From contig DVHQ01000245.1 of the NCBI GenBank assembly GCA_018711955.1, forward strand, positions 1-7,312: 7,312 nucleotides of DNA. The letters run 5' to 3'. The position numbers and the translations under genes were made by a program. Under the pieces are notes generated by a model. That model saw only the letters and a list, made by a program, of their open reading frames with translations. It searched no databases and was not told where the DNA came from. This document shows positions 1 to 5,980 of this stretch, piece by piece (position 1 is the first letter of the stretch; every line of letters starts with the position of its first letter). Source of the stretch: Limiplasma merdipullorum. Lineage in GTDB: Bacteria > Bacillota > Clostridia > Christensenellales > Aristaeellaceae.

Positions 1-336
1 GCCTCGCCTGACGCGCGTCCAGAAGCACACCGGCGCAAAGACTGCGGCCTCTTCCGTGCAGAACACGTCCGTGATGAGCCATGTGCCCTGAACCTTCCTG
101 AGCAGCAGATGGACGCCGCCATCGTAGCGCAGCTCCTGGCACTCGGTGTCCAACTTCACGCCTGCCGCCTCGTGTGCGGCGATGTACTCCGCCACGTCCC
201 GCTTGAGGATGAAGGCGCGGATGTAACGGGTTCCGAGGGAAGTATTCAGCCTGGCGAACTGCCGCCAGCCCTGTTTGGTAAAGTCGATGGAAACGGCGTA
301 TCCCGCCATGATGTGACGATGAATGGAATCAAACAT
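1..336 (-). CDS. Unrecognised protein, 3' end beyond left edge
   Basis: Reading leftward from an ATG at 336, the frame stays open for 112 codons and runs off the window, so the C-terminus is missing. The start is supported by GGGAGG (345-350) with an 8-nt spacer. The protein begins MFDSIHRHIMAGYAVSIDF and continues with mixed alpha/beta-like sequence (IRAFILKRDVAEYIAAHEA, then LRYDGGVHLLLRKVQGTWLI). I see no signal peptide, membrane segment or catalytic motif, and I do not recognise the family. The same frame is also open upstream through the structured RNA at 381-568, but there the translation is low-complexity and basic (RSSKPADCKSSGC...), so I treat it as non-coding. The gene starts about 45 nt downstream of the RNA's closing stem, where an IscB gene would normally be expected after a HEARO RNA. 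It does not resemble the start of IscB. Confidence 0.65.
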   Translation of the reverse strand, partial: MFDSIHRHIMAGYAVSIDFTKQGWRQFARLNTSLGTRYIRAFILKRDVAEYIAAHEAAGVKLDTECQELRYDGGVHLLLRKVQGTWLITDVFCTEEAAVFAPVCFWTRVRRG

Positions 337-366
337 AAAGGCGACCTCCCGCACAAACTCTCCGGC

Positions 367-568
367 GCGCTCTTGCGCATGGACACGGGACGTACTTTCT
401 CTACCGATTCCTCGGCTTCGCTGCACAGATCGCCTGCTCCGGGCCTGTTTCGCCCCTACGGCTTGCCCGTCTGAGCCTATACAGCCTGAGCTTTTGCAGT
501 CCGCTGGCTTGCTCGACCTGACTCTGTGCCCGTCCTTCGTCCTTTCTGGGTTCTTGTGGGTGGCCACC
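367..568 (-). ncRNA. HEARO / omega RNA (IscB-type guide RNA scaffold)
   Basis: On the minus strand this stretch folds as a compact multi-stem RNA. A long-range closing stem pairs GGAC (542-539) with GTCC (384-381) and GGACG (535-531) with CGTCC (392-388) across a 3x3 internal loop. Inside it, CAGA (473-470) pairs with TCTG (429-426), and directly next to it CGGGC (469-465) pairs with GCCCG (444-440). A hairpin CCGA-GGAA-TCGG occupies 415-404, and a small GCGC-AAGA-GCGC hairpin (378-367) follows the closing stem. The 5' end starts with the palindrome GGTGGCCACC (568-559) and is immediately preceded by GTGA (572-569). HEARO elements are known to sit directly after ATGA or GTGA, and HEARO RNAs are the omega RNAs that guide IscB. 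In IscB systems the guide is the sequence just 5' of the scaffold, here about 572-590. The call rests on architecture, size and boundary; no covariance model was run. A group I or II intron or another large structured RNA is the alternative. Confidence 0.68.
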
Positions 569-608
569 TCACGGGTATAATGATAGCGGACTGAGAGGCA
601 TATGAACA

Positions 609-623
609 GGACAAATTTTGTCC
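609..623. repeat. Palindromic repeat, copy 1
   Basis: GGACAAATTTTGTCC: 7-bp arms GGACAAA and TTTGTCC around a single central T. It is identical over all 15 bases to the copy at 748-762, with centres 139 bp apart. There is no T tract in terminator position, so an operator-like or mobile-element-end role is more likely than termination. No gene starts directly beside it. Confidence 0.7.
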
Positions 624-747
624 GACTAAAAATTGCATTTTTCAGGCTCTTTTATAGGCAAACCCGTCTTTTTTGCATCATCGCATTCGCATACGCGGTT
701 TTTCCTGCATTTTTTGCGAAAAAACCCGCTTTTGAAGACTCGAAATC

Positions 748-762
748 GGACAAATTTTGTCC
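748..762. repeat. Palindromic repeat, copy 2
   Basis: This is the second copy of GGACAAATTTTGTCC. Here the arms extend to 8 bp (CGGACAAA / TTTGTCCG, 747-763). It lies between the first copy and the terminator of the large minus-strand gene. Two exact copies of a symmetric site within 155 bp suggest a recognised sequence rather than chance. Confidence 0.7.
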
Positions 763-827
763 GGTTCCCACCGAAAAATTTGATGTTAATTTTTCTTGTT
801 TCGATAGGCCGGGAAGATATTTCGTCC

Positions 828-873
828 AAAAACAAAAAAAGCCGATTGCCCGCTCTCACACGGACAACCGGCT
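828..873 (-). terminator. Rho-independent terminator of the ImmA-like gene
   Basis: On the minus strand AGCCGGTTGTCCG (873-861) pairs with CGGGCAATCGGCT (852-840): 13 consecutive pairs including two G-U wobbles, with an 8-nt loop. It is followed directly by seven T, a G and five more T (840-828). It lies about 24 nt after the TAA/TGA end of the minus-strand gene at 897, the expected place for its terminator. Confidence 0.92.
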
Positions 874-896
874 GCGATAATCGTCGTCTTTTATTC

Positions 897-2936
897 TCAG
901 ATTGTCAGGGGATCCAGTTTCCTTGCGACCAGAAATTCATTGGCCTTATCAACGCCCTCGCTCCACAGCACCTTGAGGATATACTGCAAGGCAAGATGCC
1001 GGCGGTTGGTCTCGCTCAAGTGGATGTACGCCCTGTCCAGCAGGAGCGCACTGATCCAATCCGGCAGACGCCACAGCAATGCGACCGTCACGACAAAATC
1101 CGCGTTGATCCGGCGATCCGGATCCTCCAGCCACCGCAAAAGTGTTCTGGATGGCATGTTGAGCTTCTCCGCCATCGTTTCTCTGGTGTCGCCATTGCGC
1201 TTCATCAGCATGTCAAAGGCTTCGATAAAGGTTTCAGGAAAGCGGCGCTTGTACTGCAGCTCCGCCTCGATATCATCCATCTCTCTTTCGTTGATGAGAT
1301 CCTCCAGATAGAACATTGTCTGCTTCACATAATCCGGGTCGTAATTCATCCGCCCGAAGACATACTCCCCGGCGTTTTTCTGTACGTAGATCCTCGTAAA
1401 GCGCAGACAGCATCGGTCTACACGACTGCTCGCCCACGGCGTCAGCATATGTCCCCACGGAGCCTGCTCTACAAATCGCGGCTCGTTGCGCACAATATGC
1501 CCATCCGCATAGATGAATTTCCCGCTGTCCAGCAGTTTTCTGAAGTCGAGATTCTTCTCGTACAGACAGCCCGCCGTCACCCTGTCGATGTTGAAGGTGT
1601 GCTCGCTCCGGCGCAGCGATTCCTCATCAAAGCTGTATGGCTGGATCCTTACCCTGTCCACATAATTCAGCGCGCCCTTGGCGTGAATATGCCCCAGCTG
1701 GATCATCCGCGCACGCAACCGGAAATGCGGAATGTGATATTCCTCCGCAATGGCCAGACCGATCTGCTCGTATTTCTCCCCTTCATGGGCATAAGTATTG
1801 AGCGTTCCACGCTTTTCCGCCATGATCCTCCGCATGAAGTTTGCGGGCAGCATCAGGCCGTATGCGCAGCGGTTCGCCTGTTTCTCCATCCAGTAGACCG
1901 GGTTGGTGACCTTTCCCTCGTCCTCCGTTATCTCGATCTCCTCTGTCTTCATGCGCAGCAGGTCATTGTGGTGCATCTCCTGCAGGCGAAAAAACAGACA
2001 GTGTTCGTAGTAATGGACGCACTCGTGATAGATATTGAAATCCGAATATTCTTTTTTTATCGCGTTCGTGTTGATCACGATGGTATTGGCCGGGATGCTC
2101 ACCTCCTCAGGCGGTTCTTTGTTTTCCGCCGCGGTCACGAAATCATCGATCAGGAAAAGGACGCTGTTCACCCCTTTGTGCTCGTGAAGCGGCACATACT
2201 TGATGGAAAGACCCATCGCTTTGGCGAGCGCACGAGCTTCGCGCAATTCCGGGTCTGCAAGCGATCCAGGGATGTATGCCTCCCAGATGCTTTCGGACTC
2301 TTCGTCCATCTTTTCCGAAGTGAAATACGGTATGAGAAACGGACTCAGCAGCGTCAGGCCGTCGCGATCCGGCGCGTTGTCCTCGGACGTCAATTCCTCT
2401 ATCGTACCGGTCAGCGGCCCCGAAAACTCTGCAGAGAACCAGAAACACAGGTATCCGCGCCATTCCCGAATGCCATTCTCCGTACTGAGCAGCAGCGAGA
2501 CCTGTACATCTGCCCAGAAGTTGAGGCGGTCGATCCGCCAATAGTTGACGCCCCGAAAAGTGCATACTTCCCGGTCGATCTTCCTGTTCATAAAGCTGAA
2601 GCCGACAAGCCTTTCCAGCTGGCTTCTGCGAAGGCTGTTATTGAGATACGAATACATGCTCAGACGATAGTGGTCAAACAGGTACTTGGTCATTGAGCGG
2701 ACGATAGGCACCTTCATCTTCTGTGCGCCCTCCGTCAGTGTGTTCGGCTGCGGCGCAATTCCATTGGAGCAGTTCTCCATGTCGGGTTGAGCATCCGCAC
2801 ACGCTGCCTGTCTTTCGGCTATAGGCGTCGAGTACTTGATCCATTCAGCGTACTTGCGTCCCTTTAGATACACTTTCCCCCTGCCTCCTGTCGTTGCTGT
2901 ATCGATTACCTGCATTGTTTTTTCACCCACTCTCAT
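897..2936 (-). CDS. ImmA/IrrE-type metallopeptidase, long form with C-terminal HTH
   Basis: The 679-residue protein has a zinc-peptidase core of the ImmA/IrrE family. HECVH at 304-308 matches the HExxH zinc/catalytic motif, and EKQANRCAYGLMLP at 351-364 matches the family's downstream E..AN.FA..LLMP signature that supplies the third ligand. FRLRARMIQLGHI (405-417) resembles the usual end of that domain. Before it lie about 280 residues with no recognised motif; after it come about 150 unknown residues, then a likely helix-turn-helix (about 570-625, with ETMAEKLNMPSRTLLRWLED). Typical ImmA proteins are far shorter. Family members cleave XRE repressors (ImmA-ImmR, IrrE-DdrO), so a role in inactivating a repressor is plausible but inferred. 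The gene is divergent from an S24 repressor. The ATG at 2936 has only a poorly spaced AGG; the ATG at 2915 (Met8) has GGGTGA at a better distance and may be the true start. Confidence 0.85.
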   Translation of the reverse strand: MRVGEKTMQVIDTATTGGRGKVYLKGRKYAEWIKYSTPIAERQAACADAQPDMENCSNGIAPQPNTLTEGAQKMKVPIVRSMTKYLFDHYRLSMYSYLNNSLRRSQLERLVGFSFMNRKIDREVCTFRGVNYWRIDRLNFWADVQVSLLLSTENGIREWRGYLCFWFSAEFSGPLTGTIEELTSEDNAPDRDGLTLLSPFLIPYFTSEKMDEESESIWEAYIPGSLADPELREARALAKAMGLSIKYVPLHEHKGVNSVLFLIDDFVTAAENKEPPEEVSIPANTIVINTNAIKKEYSDFNIYHECVHYYEHCLFFRLQEMHHNDLLRMKTEEIEITEDEGKVTNPVYWMEKQANRCAYGLMLPANFMRRIMAEKRGTLNTYAHEGEKYEQIGLAIAEEYHIPHFRLRARMIQLGHIHAKGALNYVDRVRIQPYSFDEESLRRSEHTFNIDRVTAGCLYEKNLDFRKLLDSGKFIYADGHIVRNEPRFVEQAPWGHMLTPWASSRVDRCCLRFTRIYVQKNAGEYVFGRMNYDPDYVKQTMFYLEDLINEREMDDIEAELQYKRRFPETFIEAFDMLMKRNGDTRETMAEKLNMPSRTLLRWLEDPDRRINADFVVTVALLWRLPDWISALLLDRAYIHLSETNRRHLALQYILKVLWSEGVDKANEFLVARKLDPLTI

Positions 2937-3022
2937 GACCTGCGCTAGACAGATCTATCTGCGTTTTCCTATGACAATTGTATATGGTCTTTGTTCTCCT
3001 GCAAGGGTCAGGCAATGCGGAT

Positions 3023-3058
3023 GGCGGACGCCGCCCTGGGGCTGGAGCGCCGTCTGCC
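3023..3058. other. GC-rich hairpin in the divergent intergenic region
   Basis: GGCGGACGCCGC (3023-3034) and GCGCCGTCTGCC (3047-3058) form a 12-bp stem with one G-T pair and one C-C mismatch around a 12-nt loop. No T tract follows on either strand, so it is not an ordinary terminator. If the minus-strand promoter near 3076-3104 is used, this would be a stable structure in the roughly 130-nt leader of the ImmA-like gene and might affect its expression. Confidence 0.5.
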
Positions 3059-3075
3059 AAAGAACTGCCTTTATC

Positions 3076-3104
3076 AGCATAACACATAATTTATTGTCTG
3101 TAAA
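3076..3104 (-). promoter_or_regulatory. Promoter for the ImmA-like gene
   Basis: On the minus strand TTTACA (3104-3099) and TATGCT (3081-3076) are separated by exactly 17 nt, a plausible sigma-A promoter with a one-mismatch -35 and a weaker -10. The -35 hexamer lies inside the left arm of the palindrome at 3099-3124. Transcription would start near 3069, leaving a leader of about 130 nt. A weaker alternative closer to the gene is TTGCAG (3004-2999) with TACAAT (2982-2977) at 16 nt. Confidence 0.5.
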
Positions 3105-3124
3105 GCGCAAAATTGCTCTTTACA
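3099..3124. promoter_or_regulatory. Shared operator-like palindrome between divergent promoters
   Basis: TGTAAAG (3099-3105) and CTTTACA (3118-3124) are perfect inverted 7-mers 12 nt apart. Inside them GC/GC and AA/TT also match symmetrically, giving a 26-nt imperfect dyad. The right arm contains the -35 box of the rightward promoter and the left arm contains the -35 box of the leftward one. A dimeric repressor bound here would block both. The most likely ligand is the XRE-S24 protein encoded immediately to the right (inference). Confidence 0.7.
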
Positions 3125-3147
3125 AAAAAGCATTGCTGTGCTATGAT
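3119..3147 (+). promoter_or_regulatory. Promoter of the S24 repressor-polymerase operon
   Basis: TTTACA (3119-3124), a 17-nt spacer and TATGAT (3142-3147) form a near-consensus sigma-A promoter with one mismatch in each hexamer. The predicted start is near 3154, giving a leader of about 43 nt before the ATG at 3197. The -35 overlaps the right arm of the operator palindrome. Confidence 0.85.
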
Positions 3148-3156
3148 GGGTGCAGA

Positions 3157-3171
3157 GGGGAAAACGTCCCC
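3157..3171 (+). promoter_or_regulatory. Small dyad at the transcript 5' end
   Basis: GGGGA-AAACG-TCCCC has 5-bp arms and a 5-nt loop, starting about 3 nt after the predicted transcription start. It could be a second operator half-site pair at +1, or a 5'-terminal hairpin that stabilises the mRNA. It is short, so chance cannot be excluded. Confidence 0.4.
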
Positions 3172-3196
3172 ATAAACCTTGCAATGAGGTGAGCGC

Positions 3197-4042
3197 ATGC
3201 CCAGAGAAAAATCTGAAAAAAAGACCCGCAACGCCGGAGGCCGGCCGCTGACCAACACAGAACGTCGTGCGCACGTCGGCCAGGTGATCCGCAGGTACCG
3301 CACCGCTGCAGGCATGGATCAGGCGGCGCTTGCCGTCAGGCTCGGCTGCACCAAGACCGCCATCGGCAACTGGGAACTGGGGCTGACGCGCCCGGACATC
3401 GACAACGTCCCCAGGATCTGCCGGGCGCTGAAGATCCCGGTGACGGAGCTGCTGGGCATAGAGTCGGAAGCAGCGCTGCCCCGTGAGGACCAAAGCCTGC
3501 TGGAGACGTATCATCGGCTGGACAGGTTCGACCAGAACACCATCCGCCAGCTCATGGAGCGGCTCTTGTTCCAGCAGGACCGCAAGGAAAAGGCCCGGCT
3601 GCGCCAGGCCTACCGGCCGCTTTGCCTCTATGCGGAGGCCGCGTCCGCGGGCGTTGCCGCGCCGATGGCCGACCGCGCGGAACAGGAAACGGTCTACGCG
3701 CTCGAAGCCAGCATCCCTCATGGCACGGATTGCATCATCCCCGTGAACGGCCGGAGCATGGAGCCCACCTATCGCAACGGGAGTTATGTCTACGTGGACA
3801 CCCGCGCCGCGATCCAGCCCGGACAGGTGGGCATCTTCATCGTCAACGGCGAAGCGTTCATCAAGGAATACCAGCCCGACGGCCTGCACTCGCACAATCC
3901 CCGCTACAAGACGATCTACACGGGTGAGGGCGCCGACGTACGCTGCTGCGGACGCGTGACCGGCGCGGTCGCGGAGGGCGACATCGCCACCGGCCCGCTC
4001 GCCGAGAAGGTCATGGCCGCCTTTGACGGGGCGGACGAATAA
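3197..4042 (+). CDS. XRE-S24 LexA/CI-like self-cleaving repressor
   Basis: The 281-residue protein combines an N-terminal XRE helix-turn-helix (about 26-83, with AALAVRLGCTKTAIGNWELG) with a C-terminal S24 peptidase domain (about 145-260). VNGRSMEP places the nucleophile at Ser187 and EAFIKEY the general-base Lys at 223. An Ala-Gly pair (AEAASAGVA, Ala151-Gly152) sits where LexA and CI proteins cleave themselves under RecA stimulation. All parts needed for an SOS-responsive repressor are therefore present. GAGG at 3186-3189 supports the ATG at 3197. It is first in an operon with a Y-family polymerase and probably represses that operon and the divergent gene via the palindrome over both -35 boxes. 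Since UmuD is also an S24 protein, the cleaved fragment might in addition assist the polymerase; that is speculative. The N-terminal 20 residues are basic and probably disordered. Confidence 0.93.
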   Translation: MPREKSEKKTRNAGGRPLTNTERRAHVGQVIRRYRTAAGMDQAALAVRLGCTKTAIGNWELGLTRPDIDNVPRICRALKIPVTELLGIESEAALPREDQSLLETYHRLDRFDQNTIRQLMERLLFQQDRKEKARLRQAYRPLCLYAEAASAGVAAPMADRAEQETVYALEASIPHGTDCIIPVNGRSMEPTYRNGSYVYVDTRAAIQPGQVGIFIVNGEAFIKEYQPDGLHSHNPRYKTIYTGEGADVRCCGRVTGAVAEGDIATGPLAEKVMAAFDGADE

Positions 4043-4054
4043 GGGGGGCGCCGC

Positions 4055-4372
4055 ATGAAAACGCAAAAGCCCTTGAAGGGCGCCCGGCCGCCGCGCATGG
4101 AGAGGGTATACGTAAAGGTCAATTCAGACTTTGACGCCACCGGCTACATGCAGCCGCGCTCCATCACCTGGGCGGACGGCAGGACATTCAGGATCGACGC
4201 CGTCAGGGATTACCGCCCGGCGGCCTGTTACCGGCAGGGCGCGGAAGGCTCATGCTATACGGTGGTGATCCGCGGCGAGGAAAAGCGCCTCTTCTTTGAA
4301 TGGACGGACTCCGCCTTTGCCAGTCGCGTCGTGCGCTGGTATGTAGAAATGGCGGTCGCGGAGGCGAACTGA
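4055..4372 (+). CDS. Small unrecognised protein in the SOS-polymerase operon
   Basis: This 105-residue protein starts 12 nt after the repressor stop, behind a GGGGGG run (4043-4048) 6 nt before the ATG. Its core looks like a small beta-rich fold: VYVKVNSDFDATGYMQPRSI, then ITWADGRTFRIDAVRDYRPA, then YTVVIRGEEKRLFFEW, ending in a helix-like RVVRWYVEMAVAEA. The two 'ITW..GRTFRID' and 'YTVVIRG' strands recall short proteins found beside Y-family polymerases elsewhere, but I cannot assign a family. There is no signal peptide, membrane segment or zinc motif. Its place between repressor and polymerase suggests an accessory role in mutagenic repair or in controlling the polymerase. It is followed 48 nt later by the polymerase. 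Confidence 0.8.
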   Translation: MKTQKPLKGARPPRMERVYVKVNSDFDATGYMQPRSITWADGRTFRIDAVRDYRPAACYRQGAEGSCYTVVIRGEEKRLFFEWTDSAFASRVVRWYVEMAVAEAN

Positions 4373-4403
4373 CCCGGCAGCGTATGAGCGAATGCCCAAG
4401 AGG

Positions 4404-4411
4404 AAAGGAGG
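4404..4411 (+). promoter_or_regulatory. Strong ribosome binding site of the polymerase gene
   Basis: AAAGGAGG, 9 nt before the ATG at 4421, is near-perfect. It fixes the polymerase start and argues for efficient independent initiation despite the operon position. Confidence 0.85.
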
Positions 4412-4420
4412 CCGGCGGGA

Positions 4421-5980
4421 ATGTCGGAAAAGGCGCGGCAGTATGTGGCGATCGACGCCAAGAGTTTCTACGCGAGCGTCGAATGCGTGGAGCGGCATTT
4501 GAACCCGCTGACCACCAACCTTGTCGTCGCGGACGAGAGCCGCACGGAAAAGACGATCTGCCTCGCCGTCTCCCCGGCATTGAAGGCGCACAAGGTCCCG
4601 GGCCGGCCGCGGCTGTTCGAGGTGATCCAGCGCATCCGGGAGGTCAACCGGGAACGCCTGAAGGCAGGCATACGCTCCGGGGCCATCCAGCGCGACCCGG
4701 AGACGCGGGAATACCGCTTCTCTTCCGCCTCGTTCGACGCGGAGGCGCTCGCGGCCGACCCCTCTCTGGAAGTGTCCTATATCGTCGCGCCACCCCGGAT
4801 GCGGCTCTACGAAGAGTACAGCAGCAGGATCTACGCCACCTACCTCAAGTACGTCGCTCCCGAGGACATACTCGTATATTCCATTGACGAGGTGTTCATC
4901 GACGTGACGGATTATCTGCGCACCTGCGGCATGAGCGCGCATGAGATGGCCATGACGATGGTGCGCGACGTGCTGTACAACACCGGCATCACCGCCACGG
5001 CGGGGATCGGCACGAACCTGTACCTCGCAAAGATCGCTATGGACATCGTGGCAAAGAAGGCCACGCCGGACAAGGACGGCATGCGCATCGCGGAACTGGA
5101 TGAAATGAAGTACCGGGAGCTTTTGTGGACGCATCGCCCGCTGACTGATTTCTGGCGCGTCGGCGGCGGCATTTCCAGAAAGCTGGAAGCCATGCATTTG
5201 CGCACGATGGGCGATGTGGCGCGCGCCTCCCTCGACCCAGCCGCGGAAGAATTGCTGTACAAAACATTCGGCGTCAACGCCGAACTGCTCATCGACCACG
5301 CCTGGGGCTGGGAGCCGGTGACCATGGAGGTCATAAAGCAGTACCGGCCCTCCACCAGCAGCCTTTCCTCCGGGCAGGTACTGCACTGCCCCTACGATTT
5401 TGAGAAAGGTCGCCTGATCGTCCGCGAGATGACCGAGCTGCTGACGTTGGATCTGGTCAGGAAGCGCGTGGTCACCAAGCAGATGGTGCTGGACATCGGC
5501 TACGACCGGGAGAGCCTCGCCGGGGAGCGCGGGAAACGGTATGCCGGCGAAGTTGCCACGGACCGCTACGGGCGCAAGATCCCCCGGCACGCCCACGGCA
5601 CCGGGAACATCGGCCGCTATACCAGCTCCACGCACGCGCTGATGAAGGCGGTACTCGACCTGTACGACCGCGTGGTGGACAGGGAACTGCTGATCCGCCG
5701 GGTCAATATCACCGCCTGTGACCTCATTCCCGAGGACGCGGTCCCGGAGGACAGGCCTGTGCAGCTTGACATGTTCACGGACTATGAGGCCGTTGAACGT
5801 GCGGAAGAAGCGCTGCGCTCCGCTGAGGAACGGGAGCGCAGGCTGCAACAGGCGACGCTGGCCATACAGGAAAGATTCGGGAAGAACGCGATGCTCAAGG
5901 GAATGAACCTGATGGAGGGCGGCACGACCATGGAGCGAAACGGCCAGATCGGCGGGCACAAGGCGGGTGACGGGCTGTGA
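4421..5980 (+). CDS. Y-family DNA polymerase, UmuC/UvrX type
   Basis: The 519-residue protein is a translesion polymerase. IDAKSFYASVE (11-21) carries the first metal-binding Asp12, Lys14 as in the 'DxKSFYAS' Gram-positive UmuC group, and Tyr17 at the steric-gate position. YSIDEVFIDVT (153-163) gives catalytic Asp156 and Glu157. ITATAGIGTNLYLAKIAMD (190-208) is the conserved palm/thumb motif, and DFWRVGGGISRKLEAM (243-258) is the thumb helix-hairpin-helix. The little-finger region precedes QLDMF (448-452), a classic beta-clamp binding motif, so it should load at the replication fork. It is longer than DinB (about 350-420): residues about 78-125 are an insertion before the second catalytic block, and a charged helix (455-485) plus a Gly-rich tail follow the clamp motif. 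Similar UvrX/YqjW polymerases in Bacillus pair with YolD-type proteins, as here. Expected to be SOS-induced through the upstream S24 repressor. Confidence 0.95.
   Translation: MSEKARQYVAIDAKSFYASVECVERHLNPLTTNLVVADESRTEKTICLAVSPALKAHKVPGRPRLFEVIQRIREVNRERLKAGIRSGAIQRDPETREYRFSSASFDAEALAADPSLEVSYIVAPPRMRLYEEYSSRIYATYLKYVAPEDILVYSIDEVFIDVTDYLRTCGMSAHEMAMTMVRDVLYNTGITATAGIGTNLYLAKIAMDIVAKKATPDKDGMRIAELDEMKYRELLWTHRPLTDFWRVGGGISRKLEAMHLRTMGDVARASLDPAAEELLYKTFGVNAELLIDHAWGWEPVTMEVIKQYRPSTSSLSSGQVLHCPYDFEKGRLIVREMTELLTLDLVRKRVVTKQMVLDIGYDRESLAGERGKRYAGEVATDRYGRKIPRHAHGTGNIGRYTSSTHALMKAVLDLYDRVVDRELLIRRVNITACDLIPEDAVPEDRPVQLDMFTDYEAVERAEEALRSAEERERRLQQATLAIQERFGKNAMLKGMNLMEGGTTMERNGQIGGHKAGDGL

Larger units (their letters stand above)
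573..827. other. AT-rich intergenic region with two palindromes
   Basis: This gene-free stretch lies between the structured RNA and the terminator of the large minus-strand gene. It is much richer in A/T than the flanking genes, with many T runs on the plus strand. It holds two copies of a 15-nt near-palindrome (listed separately) and little else I can name. Short open frames cross it on both strands, but they are rich in Phe, Lys and Arg as expected from T/A runs, and none has a convincing ribosome binding site. It may be a small non-autonomous insertion or a paired-operator region. Confidence 0.5.

Noticed and set aside
381..568. Possible coding extension of the gene at 1-336 through the structured RNA
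   Set aside because: The frame is open, but the paired stems, basic low-complexity translation and the good ribosome binding site at 345-350 favour a non-coding RNA followed by a start at 336.
367..568. Group II or group I intron as the explanation of the structured RNA
   Set aside because: I see no domain-V-like hairpin, no intron-encoded protein and no split host gene; size and the GTGA boundary fit HEARO better. A covariance search would settle it.
626..859. 77-codon minus-strand frame across the twin palindromes and terminator
   Set aside because: Composition (Lys, Arg, Phe) follows the A/T runs, the frame reads through the terminator stem, and the start lacks a ribosome binding site.
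633..2696. Long open frame on the plus strand (687 codons) opposite the ImmA-like gene
   Set aside because: Its translation has no recognisable motif and is rich in His, Arg and Pro as expected for an antisense shadow, it reads through the terminator and palindromes, and the minus-strand frame carries clear HECVH and EKQAN motifs.
2920..3084. Short leader frames on the minus strand upstream of the ImmA-like gene (about 41 and 54 codons)
   Set aside because: Their ATG codons lie in or upstream of the predicted -10 box at 3076-3081, so they would not be on that transcript, and neither has a good ribosome binding site. They would need reconsideration if transcription starts farther upstream.
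3074..4066. 330-codon open frame on the minus strand opposite the S24 repressor
   Set aside because: It covers the divergent promoters and has no domain motifs; the plus-strand frame encodes a complete XRE-S24 protein.
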